DNA from: JAEXOD01 sp043805435
Lineage (GTDB): Bacteria; Bacteroidota; Ignavibacteria; Ignavibacteriales; Melioribacteraceae
Assembly (NCBI GenBank): GCA_043805435.1
Contig: JAZDHY010000032.1
Coordinates: forward strand, 1-64,000
Direction of reading: 5' to 3'
DNA length: 64,000 bases
This document shows positions 26,940 to 35,332 of the stretch, piece after piece. Positions within the stretch are counted from its first letter, which is position 1, and each line of letters starts with the position of its first letter. A model generated the notes under the pieces. It did no database searches and was not told the origin of the DNA. It saw only the letters and a program-made list of their open reading frames with translations. The position numbers were made by a program, and so were the translations under genes.

Positions 26940-28445
26940 TTATTTTTCCGGGCGCATTAATGGAAATAAAATTACATCGCGAATTGATGATTGATTAGTT
27001 AAAAGCATTGTAAGCCTGTCAATTCCAATACCCAAACCGGCTGTTGGCGGCATTCCAAATTCTAAAGAACGTATAAAATCTTCATCAATTTGATGAGCTT
27101 CGTCGTCTCCTTCTGCCCTGGCGGTTGCCTGTGATTCAAATCTTTCTCTTTGGTCAATAGGATCGTTTAATTCGCTAAATGCATTACAAATTTCTCTTCC
27201 CATAACAAAACCTTCAAATCTTTCAACAATGTTTTCTTTTTCTCTGTGTTTTTTTGCTAAAGGAGAAATTTCGATAGGATAATCAATAACAAATGTTGGC
27301 TGTATTAATTCGGGTTGAATAGTTACTTCAAATAATTCATCAATAAGTTTACCTTTACTTTCTTTACCTGTTAACTTAATATCATAGTTTTTAATAATGG
27401 TTATTAAATCTTCTTTTGAACATGTTAAAATATCCAAACCGGTTCTATTTTTTAATTCATCAACCATTGAAACTCTTTTCCAAGGACCTTTAAAATCAAT
27501 TTCTTGAGTATCTACGGTAAATTTAGTACTGTTTTTTATCTTCATACAAACATTTTCAACCATATTTTCAACCAAAGTCATCATCCATTCATAATCTTGA
27601 TAAGCAACATATAGTTCAAGCATTGTAAATTCGGGGTTATGCGATTTATCCATTCCTTCATTTCTAAAATCCTTAGAAATTTCGTAAACTCCTGTAAAAC
27701 CGCCAACAATCAACCTTTTAAGATATAATTCATCTGCAATGCGAAGATACAATTCCATATCTAAAGTGTTATGGTGGGTTATAAATGGCCTTGCAGCAGC
27801 ACCGCCGTATAATGGCTGCAATATTGGAGTTTCAACTTCCAGATAGCCTTTTTCATCTAAAAAACCACGTATAGAAGTAATTATTCTACTTCTTTTAACA
27901 AAAACGTCTCTAATTTCGCTATTAACAAAAAGATCAACATATCTTTGTCTGTATCTTAATTCTTTATCGTTAAATTGATCATAAATTGTTTTATTTCCGT
28001 TTTCATCAACAACTTCTTTGGCAATAGGTATTGGTTTTAACGTTTTAGCAAGCAGCTCTAAATTTTTTGTATGAACCGAAATTTCGCCTGTTTTAGTTTT
28101 AAATACAAAACCGGAAATACCAACTATATCACCAATATCCAAAAGTTTGAACATATCGTATTTTTCATTAATTTCATCTTTTTTAAGATATATTTGAATT
28201 TTTCCGCAATCGTCAAGTATGCTTGCAAAAGATGCTTTTCCCATTCTTCTAATTGCCATTATTCTGCCGGCAATATTTACATCTTTACCTTCGTATTTTT
28301 CAAAATTTTCTTTTATTTCAGTACTTTTAGAATTTACATCAAAACTGTATGCAAATGGATTGATACCCATTTTTTTAATTTCCTCTAATTCTTCAAATCT
28401 TCTTTTAATTAGAGTATTCATATCTTCTTGAACAAAATTTTCCAT
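26940..28445 (-). CDS. lysS: Lysyl-tRNA synthetase, class II
   Basis: Charges tRNA-Lys. 501 aa: an N-terminal OB-fold anticodon-binding domain (about 50-150, GRIMAIRRMGKASFASILDD), then the class II catalytic domain with motif 2 FRNEGMDKSHNPEFTMLE and motif 3 GLGIGIDRLTMLL, ending RDVILFPLMRPE. GGAG lies 5 bases before the ATG. Confidence 0.97.
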   Translation of the reverse strand: MENFVQEDMNTLIKRRFEELEEIKKMGINPFAYSFDVNSKSTEIKENFEKYEGKDVNIAGRIMAIRRMGKASFASILDDCGKIQIYLKKDEINEKYDMFKLLDIGDIVGISGFVFKTKTGEISVHTKNLELLAKTLKPIPIAKEVVDENGNKTIYDQFNDKELRYRQRYVDLFVNSEIRDVFVKRSRIITSIRGFLDEKGYLEVETPILQPLYGGAAARPFITHHNTLDMELYLRIADELYLKRLIVGGFTGVYEISKDFRNEGMDKSHNPEFTMLELYVAYQDYEWMMTLVENMVENVCMKIKNSTKFTVDTQEIDFKGPWKRVSMVDELKNRTGLDILTCSKEDLITIIKNYDIKLTGKESKGKLIDELFEVTIQPELIQPTFVIDYPIEISPLAKKHREKENIVERFEGFVMGREICNAFSELNDPIDQRERFESQATARAEGDDEAHQIDEDFIRSLEFGMPPTAGLGIGIDRLTMLLTNQSSIRDVILFPLMRPEK

Positions 28446-28459
28446 ATTTTCTCCTATAA

Positions 28460-29965
28460 CTATTTTCTTGAAAAATTAACTAAACGTACACAAACCATAT
28501 CCTGTAAGTACTGAGCCAAAGATGAAGGAACTAACGCATTATTAACAATCATGGTAAAAACTAAAGGTTCATCATCCATTGTATTCAAATATCCCGAAAG
28601 AGCAGTTACACCGGATAAATAACCTGTTTTCCCACGTACATTATCCTCTGCAGCAGTGTTTTTCATCCTGTCGGCAAGTGTACCATCTCTGCCGGCAATT
28701 GGCAAAGAATTAAAAAAAGCTTTAAACTGATTACTTTTATACATATAACTTAAAAGATTTACAATCTGTTTTGGAGTAACCCAGTCAAGGCATGATAACC
28801 CTGATCCGTCAGAGAATAACAAATTATCAATATTAATCCCCATAGTTTCGAATATTTCGCGCATTGCTTTTACACCGTTTTCTACTGTTCCATAATTAAG
28901 CAGCTCATATCCAATTGTTTTTATCAATTGTTCGGCATAAAAATTATTGCTGTTTTTATTTGTTTCTTTTACAATATCAGAAAGTTTAACAGAAGAATAT
29001 TCAAACAATTCAACCATATCATCATAATTTAATTTATGAATTTCCTTATCCGCATCAGTTGCATAACCATCTAAAACAATACCATTATCAATTAAAACTT
29101 CGGCAAATGAATTTACAGTAAAATCTGTCGGATCATCCACTGCAATATATTCAATAACAGGCTCAGAATTAGCTTTAATTATTCCATTAACAGTAATAAT
29201 ATCATTTCTTCTGCTGCGTAATAGCTGAATATTTGTACTACTATTTTCGTCTGCAGAAACTGTTGTTACTTTATTTACAAAATAATATGTTTTAATATCC
29301 GGTTGAATTTCAATATCTGCAGGCAGATTGTTGGTTCCCGGAATAATTTTAACGTTAATGCAATTATTATTAAAACTTAAAGCACCCGAAGGTGCAGCAA
29401 ACCAAGAATATTCGTAATCCCTAGACCACCCGTAACCATAACTCTTTTCATCAAAAATGTCATCATCACCAATAATATCGCCTGTAATTTTTGTTATATT
29501 TTTATTTTTTAGAGAGTCGACCCATTTTTTAAAAACAGAATTTATACCACCTAAAACAAATCTGTTAGAAATTGTTGGGTCACCTGAGCCACGAAGCACA
29601 AGATCGCCATCCAAAACCCCGTTATTAATGTCGCCATCGGCAAATATTTTAGTTTTATACCTATATTTATCGCCCAGCAACAATAATGCTGCCGAAGTAG
29701 TAAACAACTTCATATTTGATGCAGGAATAAATAATTTGTCGGCATTTCTTTTATATATTATTTCACCGGTTTTTAGCGATTTAATTAATACACCCCAAAA
29801 TGCGTTTAAAAAATTAGTGTCATTAAAAATATCATCTAATTGATTTCGCAATTCCTGAACAGAAATACCATTATTTTTTTGTTGTACAACAACACTATCT
29901 TTATATTCAAACGCAAATAATGAAGATGAAAAAAATAAAACAATAAAAAAAGACTTATTTAGCAT
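28460..29965 (-). CDS. dacB: D-alanyl-D-alanine carboxypeptidase/endopeptidase (PBP4 type, S13)
   Basis: A periplasmic peptidoglycan enzyme, 501 aa with a signal peptide. Penicillin-binding motifs: S-x-x-K in PASNMKLFTT, S-x-N in NSNNFYAEQ, and K-T-G in RGKTGYLSG. The insertion between the first two motifs matches the class C PBP length. It overlaps the rluB stop by 11 bases, although the two are functionally unrelated. Confidence 0.92.
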   Translation of the reverse strand: MLNKSFFIVLFFSSSLFAFEYKDSVVVQQKNNGISVQELRNQLDDIFNDTNFLNAFWGVLIKSLKTGEIIYKRNADKLFIPASNMKLFTTSAALLLLGDKYRYKTKIFADGDINNGVLDGDLVLRGSGDPTISNRFVLGGINSVFKKWVDSLKNKNITKITGDIIGDDDIFDEKSYGYGWSRDYEYSWFAAPSGALSFNNNCINVKIIPGTNNLPADIEIQPDIKTYYFVNKVTTVSADENSSTNIQLLRSRRNDIITVNGIIKANSEPVIEYIAVDDPTDFTVNSFAEVLIDNGIVLDGYATDADKEIHKLNYDDMVELFEYSSVKLSDIVKETNKNSNNFYAEQLIKTIGYELLNYGTVENGVKAMREIFETMGINIDNLLFSDGSGLSCLDWVTPKQIVNLLSYMYKSNQFKAFFNSLPIAGRDGTLADRMKNTAAEDNVRGKTGYLSGVTALSGYLNTMDDEPLVFTMIVNNALVPSSLAQYLQDMVCVRLVNFSRK

Positions 29966-30692
29966 GAGTTTCTATAAACATTTCAATTATTTTTTTATCT
30001 AATTTAATATATGTTCCAATTTTAATATTTTGTAATTCAAAACTTCCAAATCTTATTCTATGCAGCGTTTCCACCTGATAACCTAATGCATTAAACATTT
30101 TTTTTACAAAATGATATCGGCCTTCCATAGTTACCACATTATAATACTTTGTCGATTTTTTTGAAACTGTAAATAATCTTTCAAATGTACTTTTTTTTCT
30201 ATCTAAATAAACGCCGGCTAAAAATTTTTCTTTATCTTTATCTAAAATCTCTCTATCTAATTTAACAACATATTCTCTTTCAATTCCATTTTTGGGATGC
30301 ATCAATAAATTTGCAAAATCACCATCATTAGTTAATATTAGCAGACCTGTTGTATCTCTATCCAATCTGCCAATAGGAAATATTCTTTTTGATGTTTTAA
30401 TTAATTCCATTACAATGGGTCTATTTTTTTCATCGTCCGTTGTAGTAATGTACCCTTTTGGTTTATTTAAAATATAATACACTTTTTCTGTCTGGCGTAT
30501 TTTTTCACCATCAACAGAAACAATATCTTTTGCCGGATCAACTTTTGCTGAAAGTTCTGTTTCCGTTTTTCCATTAATTTCGATTCTACCGGTAATAATT
30601 AATTCTTCGACTTTTCTTCTGGAATCGATTCCTGAATCTGCTAAATATTTATTCAGTCTCACCAGATTGGTCGTTTTCTTCTGAGTTTTCAT
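29955..30692 (-). CDS. rluB: 23S rRNA pseudouridine synthase, RluB family
   Basis: RsuA/RluB-family pseudouridine synthase, 245 aa. The N-terminal S4 domain is VRLNKYLADSGIDSRRK, and the catalytic Asp lies in GRLDRDTTGLLILTNDG. I chose ATG 30692 because the longer frame from TTG 30710 runs further into scpB; the 3' end of scpB still overlaps by 44 bases. RluB versus RluE/F specificity is inferred from family resemblance. Confidence 0.87.
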   Translation of the reverse strand: MKTQKKTTNLVRLNKYLADSGIDSRRKVEELIITGRIEINGKTETELSAKVDPAKDIVSVDGEKIRQTEKVYYILNKPKGYITTTDDEKNRPIVMELIKTSKRIFPIGRLDRDTTGLLILTNDGDFANLLMHPKNGIEREYVVKLDREILDKDKEKFLAGVYLDRKKSTFERLFTVSKKSTKYYNVVTMEGRYHFVKKMFNALGYQVETLHRIRFGSFELQNIKIGTYIKLDKKIIEMFIETHAK

Positions 30693-31314
30693 TTTCTGCC
30701 ATCTCTTCAATTTGATTCATTAATAATTTTCTTTTTTGTTCTTGAAAATCTGCGTCCTGCATAATTTCTTCTATTTCCCTTGGTTTTGGCAAATCAGAAA
30801 GTTTATTCAAACCAAAATAAATTAAGAATGTATCAGTTGTAACATATAATAAAGGACGGCCAATTGTTTCAGCTCTTCCTTTAATTGTAATCAGATTTTT
30901 TTCCAGAAGAGTATTTATCATATAATCGGAATTAACTCCGCGTATTGATTCAATTTCTGGTTTTGTAATCGGTTGTTTATAAGCTATAATAGCTAACGTT
31001 TCTAGTGCAGCCTGACTTAACCTTCTGCTGCTTTTTTCTGAAGATAAATAACCAACATATTTTGCATATTCGGGTCGTGTAGCAAATAAATAACCATTGG
31101 ATACCCTTAAAATATTAACTGCCATTTCACTTGTTCTGTATTTATCGTTTAATTCATCAACAGTAATATCAATATCTTCAATCTTAATATCTATATCATC
31201 ACCATCAATTTCTTTAACTGCTTTTACAATTTCTGCAGCTGCTAAAGGTTCTTCAGCCGCAAAAATTAGTGCTTCCACAACAGTTGAATAGATTTTATCC
31301 ATTGTTGTTGCCAT
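30649..31314 (-). CDS. scpB: Segregation and condensation protein B
   Basis: Kleisin-interacting subunit of the SMC complex. 221 aa with tandem winged helices, including SQAALETLAIIAYKQPITKPEIESIRGVNSD, the family's most conserved segment, and an acidic tail (ENSEENDQSGETE). It overlaps scpA by 20 bases and rluB by 44. The SMC gene is not in the window. Confidence 0.94.
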   Translation of the reverse strand: MATTMDKIYSTVVEALIFAAEEPLAAAEIVKAVKEIDGDDIDIKIEDIDITVDELNDKYRTSEMAVNILRVSNGYLFATRPEYAKYVGYLSSEKSSRRLSQAALETLAIIAYKQPITKPEIESIRGVNSDYMINTLLEKNLITIKGRAETIGRPLLYVTTDTFLIYFGLNKLSDLPKPREIEEIMQDADFQEQKRKLLMNQIEEMAENENSEENDQSGETE

Positions 31315-32014
31315 ATATTATAAAATCATTAAAATTTGGTGATTCTTTTAGACCTATTCTTCCAATCTTTATTAGTTCAAGCAAGGCAATAAACGTAACA
31401 ATAATTCTTATTTTTTCAGACATTTCTTTCACTAATTCAATAAAATTTAATTCTTTTTTTTCATCAAGCTTTTTTAAAATATAATTAATCTGCTCGTCAA
31501 TTGACACGTTTAATTTTTTTATTTGATGAACAAACTCTTTTGGTTTTTCCATTAAGGCATGCTTAAATGCTTTCATCAAATCATATAAAGTAATATTTTT
31601 AAGTAATTTTTGAACATCTGTAAAGGTTTCCCTTTCGTCATATTCAAAATTACCTCTATAAGTAAGTTTTCTTTGGTCGGTTTCAAAAAAAGACAACTCT
31701 TCAGACATTTCTTTATATCGTTTATATTGTAAAAGAGCATTAACTAAATCCGAACGGGGATCAAGTTCTTCTCCTACTTCATTTTTTTCTTTTGGTAAAA
31801 GCATTTTAACCTTAATTTGCATTAAAGTTGACGCCATTAGTATAAAATCACCGGCAATTTCAAGATCCAATTTTTCAATTAAAATCAAATAATCCATAAA
31901 ATCTGCTGTTATTTTAGAAATAGGTATATCATAGATATCTAATTCGTCACGTTTAATAAAAAACAACAACAAATCTAAGGGACCTTCAAAAGTCGGTAAA
32001 ACAATTTTATACAA
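31295..32014 (-). CDS. scpA: Segregation and condensation protein A
   Basis: Kleisin of the bacterial condensin. 239 aa, beginning YKIVLPTFEGPLDLLLFFIKRDELDIYDIPI, the SMC-head binding N-terminus, with a C-terminal winged helix (ELVKEMSEKIRIIVTFIALLELIKIG). The start is TTG 32014, immediately after the trpS stop TAG, with GAGG 9 bases upstream inside trpS. Confidence 0.94.
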   Translation of the reverse strand: MYKIVLPTFEGPLDLLLFFIKRDELDIYDIPISKITADFMDYLILIEKLDLEIAGDFILMASTLMQIKVKMLLPKEKNEVGEELDPRSDLVNALLQYKRYKEMSEELSFFETDQRKLTYRGNFEYDERETFTDVQKLLKNITLYDLMKAFKHALMEKPKEFVHQIKKLNVSIDEQINYILKKLDEKKELNFIELVKEMSEKIRIIVTFIALLELIKIGRIGLKESPNFNDFIIYGNNNG

Positions 32015-32995
32015 CTATCCAATCCTCATTTTTGACCTAACTTCATTCATAGTAGTTAAAGCAACTTCTTTAGCTCGTTTTTCTCCATCAAAAAGAATGT
32101 TTTTAACTATATCAATATTATTTTCATAATAATTTCTTTTTTCAATAATCGGTTCCAAAAAAAGATTAATTTTAGAAGCGCATTTTAATTTACAATCAAC
32201 ACACCCTAAAACTCCGCTGCGGCATCCTTCCTCAATTTCAGAAACAGATTCCGGATTAAATTTCTTATGATAATTAAAAACCAAACATACTTCCGGATGA
32301 CCCGGATCATTTTTACGAAGTTTTTGTGGATCTGTTTTTGCTTTTTTTAATTTCGCAATCACCTCTTCGGATTTATCGCTTAATAATATTGTATTATTAA
32401 GCGATTTACTCATTTTAGCGTTTCCATCCAATCCCATCAAACGTGAAAACTGCGTTAATAATGGTTCAGGTTCGGGAAATGTTAAACCATATTGATTATT
32501 AAATCTTCTTGCTATTTCTCTTGAGATCTCAACATGAGGAACTTGATCATCACCTACAGGAACAGCATTACCTTTATATAGCAATATATCTGCCGCTTGT
32601 AAAACAGGATAACCCAAATGACCATAAGTTATATTTTCAATCTCCAAATCTCTAACTTGATCTTTAACTGTTGGATTTCTTTCCAATCTTGCTGCCGTTA
32701 TAAGCATTGTAAATATTAAAAATAATTCCGTATGTTCTTTTATAACAGATTGTCTAAAAAACGGACTTTTTTCGGGATTTAATCCGGTGGCAAGCCAATC
32801 TATTAACATTTGAATAGTATTATCATAAACATCATCACAATTTAACGACGTTGTTAATACATGGTAATCTGCAATTAAATGAAAACTTTCATATTCATTT
32901 TGAAGTCTAATCCAATTCTCTAAAGCACCTACATAATGTCCTATATGCAATTTGCCGGTTGGACGCATTCCGCTTAGTATTCGTTTTTTATTCAT
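32015..32995 (-). CDS. trpS: Tryptophanyl-tRNA synthetase, probable [4Fe-4S] type
   Basis: Class I synthetase charging tRNA-Trp. 326 aa from ATG 32995; a TTG three codons earlier is also in frame. Signatures: PTGKLHIGHYVGAL and NAKMSKSLNN. Near the anticodon-binding region is C237-x20-C258-x6-C265-x2-C268, closely matching the C-x22-C-x6-C-x2-C ligands of the iron-sulfur TrpRS of Thermotoga maritima (as I recall it). The gene heads a trpS-scpA-scpB-rluB-dacB run. A TAAGTTTG element at 33019-33026 could be part of its promoter. Confidence 0.95.
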   Translation of the reverse strand: MNKKRILSGMRPTGKLHIGHYVGALENWIRLQNEYESFHLIADYHVLTTSLNCDDVYDNTIQMLIDWLATGLNPEKSPFFRQSVIKEHTELFLIFTMLITAARLERNPTVKDQVRDLEIENITYGHLGYPVLQAADILLYKGNAVPVGDDQVPHVEISREIARRFNNQYGLTFPEPEPLLTQFSRLMGLDGNAKMSKSLNNTILLSDKSEEVIAKLKKAKTDPQKLRKNDPGHPEVCLVFNYHKKFNPESVSEIEEGCRSGVLGCVDCKLKCASKINLFLEPIIEKRNYYENNIDIVKNILFDGEKRAKEVALTTMNEVRSKMRIG

Positions 32996-33118
32996 ATCTC
33001 GCAAAGTTAATTTTTAAACAAACTTAAAAATAATAAAAATTCAAGACTGTTGTACGTAAAAACAAGGATTAATTTTAATTTTGATAAGTTTTTTTTAGAA
33101 AAAGTTTTTTATAAAACA

Positions 33119-33625
33119 TTATTTATTAAATAGATAAGGTTTCCACAGTTCGTTAATTCTTCCAAAGTTATTTAATATAAACATAATATGATTTGGGTGG
33201 TAAGGATTTATTTTTAGAATTAAATTGGCCTCGCCTAAAGTTCTAACACCTTTTTTATTATTACATGGTAAACAAGCAGCTACCATATTTTCCCATACAT
33301 CTTCTCCTCCTTTTGATTTTGGAATAACATGGTCAATGGTCAACTGTAAATCGGATCTTCCACAATAAGCACATTTATAACCATCTCGTCTTAACACGTT
33401 TTTTCTTGAAAGTATTACTTTTTTAAATGGTCTGGTAATATAATTGTTTAATTTAATAACACTTGGAATGGGATATTTTGTATTAACCGAATAAATAAAT
33501 TTTTGATTGTTGTTTACAATTATTTGTGCTTTTTCTAAAACAACAAGAATAATTGCTTTTTTTACAGTACAAATTGCAAGAGGTTCGTAAGTTTGATTTA
33601 ACATCAAAACTTTTGCATTAAGCAA
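33119..33625 (-). CDS. HNH endonuclease-family protein
   Basis: A 168-aa protein of the widespread chromosomal HNH family: KVLMLNQTYEPLAICTVKKAI at the N-terminus, then CAYCGRSDLQLTIDHVIPKSKGGEDVWENM and CLPCNNKKG, giving a zinc-binding CxxC pair on both sides of the HNH core. The role of this family is not settled. The start is TTG 33625, which lies in one arm of a 7-bp inverted repeat (33620-33626 with 33641-33647) that could mask initiation. No restriction or mobile genes are adjacent. Confidence 0.85.
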   Translation of the reverse strand: MLNAKVLMLNQTYEPLAICTVKKAIILVVLEKAQIIVNNNQKFIYSVNTKYPIPSVIKLNNYITRPFKKVILSRKNVLRRDGYKCAYCGRSDLQLTIDHVIPKSKGGEDVWENMVAACLPCNNKKGVRTLGEANLILKINPYHPNHIMFILNNFGRINELWKPYLFNK

Positions 33626-33683
33626 ATTGCCGGAATTTACTTTGCTTTCGAAATTTCGCCTCTCTTAATTTATATAAAAAATC

Positions 33684-33717
33684 TATTTATGTAATTTACA
33701 ATTAATTTACATAAATA
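33684..33717 (-). terminator. Terminator after mnmA
   Basis: A perfect 11-bp inverted repeat, TATTTATGTAA (33684-33694) and TTACATAAATA (33707-33717), with a 12-nt loop. On the minus strand it is followed by GATTTTTT. It starts 9 bases past the mnmA stop. The stem is AT-rich, so efficiency may be modest. Confidence 0.65.
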
Positions 33718-33725
33718 AAAATACT

Positions 33726-34826
33726 TTATTTACTTTTACTTATTATCCCGCCTGCTAAAACAAATCCATCTTTATCATATATTGATAACGATTGTCCCGG
33801 AGTGATTGATAACTTTGGGTTTTCAAATTTTAGACTTAGTTTATCTTGGCCAATAAAAGTAATTTCTGCGCTTGCAGGATTATCCATATACCTAATTTTG
33901 GCAAAAACCTTTTCACCAACATAAAACGATTTTGAGCTTACATAATTAATATCTTCAGCGTCCAATTCATATTTCAGCAATTCTTCTTTATCGCCCACAT
34001 ATATTTTATTCTCTTTAAAATCGATGTGTGTTACATAAGCAGGTTTGCCAAAAGCCAAACCTAATCCTTTTCTTTGTCCAATAGTGTAAAAAGGTATGCC
34101 TTTATGACTTCCTACTTTTTTGCCTTTATAAATTAAATCTCCGCTTTTAATATTTTCAACTATCTCGGGAGATTTTTCTCTTAAAAATCTTTCATAATTA
34201 TTATCTGCAACAAAACATATTTCTTGACTATCCGGTTTTTTTGCAGTTTTTAAGCCAAAGTCGGCTGCTAATTTTCTTACTTCCTCTTTAGTATAATCGG
34301 CTAATGGAAAAATTGTACGGCTAAGACTATCTTGAGTTAAACCCCACAAAGCATATGACTGGTCTTTTTTTGTATCTTTACCCGTTTTTAATTTATACCT
34401 GTTGGTTTCATTATCATAAACAACATTTGCATAATGACCGGTTGCTATATATTTTGCTTCTAGTGTATCGGCTTTTTTTAACAATTCTTCCCATTTGATT
34501 TTACGGTTGCATATTACACAGGGGTTGGGCGTACGACCATGCAAATATTCATCAACAAAATTATCAATAACTTCATTTTCAAAACTTTCTGAAAAATCAA
34601 AAGTATAATGAGGAGCATTCAATTTTGAAGCCACACTTTTTGCATCAAAAACGGCATCAAGAGAACAACACCCCGATTCGTGTTTTGGTGCTCCGCCAAC
34701 TTCCATAAATCCCCAGGTTTTCATAGTAATACCAATTATTTCGTAACCTTGCTGCACTAATAAGGCCGCTGCAACAGAGGAATCTACTCCTCCGCTCATA
34801 GCTACTATTACTCTATTTTCGTTCAA
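33726..34826 (-). CDS. mnmA: tRNA-specific 2-thiouridylase MnmA
   Basis: Thiolates U34 of Lys/Glu/Gln tRNAs. The N-terminal ATP pyrophosphatase loop is AMSGGVDSSVAA; the catalytic cysteines lie in NPCVICN and SQEICFV; GQRKGLG and the C-terminal beta-barrel domains follow. I chose TTG 34826 (366 aa) because AAAGGA sits 6 bases before it and a promoter-like element precedes that. An in-frame ATG at 34883 would add 19 atypical residues and lies within a hairpin. Confidence 0.92.
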   Translation of the reverse strand: MNENRVIVAMSGGVDSSVAAALLVQQGYEIIGITMKTWGFMEVGGAPKHESGCCSLDAVFDAKSVASKLNAPHYTFDFSESFENEVIDNFVDEYLHGRTPNPCVICNRKIKWEELLKKADTLEAKYIATGHYANVVYDNETNRYKLKTGKDTKKDQSYALWGLTQDSLSRTIFPLADYTKEEVRKLAADFGLKTAKKPDSQEICFVADNNYERFLREKSPEIVENIKSGDLIYKGKKVGSHKGIPFYTIGQRKGLGLAFGKPAYVTHIDFKENKIYVGDKEELLKYELDAEDINYVSSKSFYVGEKVFAKIRYMDNPASAEITFIGQDKLSLKFENPKLSITPGQSLSIYDKDGFVLAGGIISKSK

Positions 34827-34846
34827 AACTGTTCCTTTCTTTTTAA

Positions 34847-34877
34847 CAAATAAATTAAAAGATGGTTTTCCTACAAA
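34847..34877 (-). promoter_or_regulatory. Putative promoter of mnmA
   Basis: Minus strand: TTTG (34874-34877), exactly 19 bases, then TTTATTTG (34847-34854), one mismatch from the Bacteroidota consensus TTTG-N19-TANNTTTG. Transcription would begin roughly 15-20 bases before the TTG start at 34826. Motif match only. Confidence 0.4.
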
Positions 34878-34883
34878 AACCAT
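34862..34883 (-). terminator. Hairpin upstream of mnmA, terminator-like
   Basis: A perfect 8-bp stem ATGGTTTT/AAAACCAT with a 6-nt loop; on the minus strand it is followed by CTTTTAATTT. It overlaps the putative -33 element of mnmA, so it may stop read-through from acpS rather than regulate mnmA. Confidence 0.45.
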
Positions 34884-34900
34884 TCTTCCTTTTTTTAATA

Positions 34901-34946
34901 AAAAGAACCCTTCCCGTTTTGTTGTAATCCAAAGAAAGGTTCTTTT
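34901..34946 (-). terminator. Terminator after acpS
   Basis: Inverted repeat AAAAGAACC (34901-34909) with GGTTCTTTT (34938-34946), a 28-nt loop, and TTTTTATT following on the minus strand. It begins 5 bases beyond the acpS stop. Confidence 0.6.
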
Positions 34947-34951
34947 AATAA

Positions 34952-35329
34952 TTAAGATTTAAAAAACAAAACCGCATTTCCAACAACGTAGTTATCGGAA
35001 TGACTTAATGAGATTAAAATATTTTTATCATCACTAAGGTATTCCTTCATTTTACCAAAAGTATTTACTTTAGGCGTACCATCGGGTTCATTGTAAATTT
35101 CCATATCCTGCCAATTAAAAGTGGGCAGTTTACTAGAAGAAAAAGCTTTAATAATTGCTTCTTTTGCTGCAAACCGAGCAGCATAATGCTGGTAAATATT
35201 TTTTTTACCACTGCAATAATCTCTCTCAACTTTTGTGAATATTTTATTTACAAAATGGTCACCATAAGTATCAATACTTTTTTTTACTCTGTCTATTTCA
35301 ATTATATCTATTCCAATTCCGATAATCAT
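34952..35329 (-). CDS. acpS: Holo-[acyl-carrier-protein] synthase
   Basis: Transfers 4'-phosphopantetheine from CoA to acyl carrier protein. 125 aa, the normal length. It has MIIGIGIDIIEIDRVKKS with the metal-binding Asp, and RFAAKEAIIKAF with the second metal/catalytic Glu. It lies 3 bases after the gamma-glutamyltransferase gene and is followed by a hairpin terminator. Confidence 0.95.
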   Translation of the reverse strand: MIIGIGIDIIEIDRVKKSIDTYGDHFVNKIFTKVERDYCSGKKNIYQHYAARFAAKEAIIKAFSSSKLPTFNWQDMEIYNEPDGTPKVNTFGKMKEYLSDDKNILISLSHSDNYVVGNAVLFFKS

Positions 35330-35332
35330 ATT

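Noticed and set aside
33119..33625. HNH gene as part of a restriction or CRISPR system
   Set aside because: It belongs to a common solitary chromosomal HNH family and has core genes on both sides; no repeats, methylase or Cas genes.
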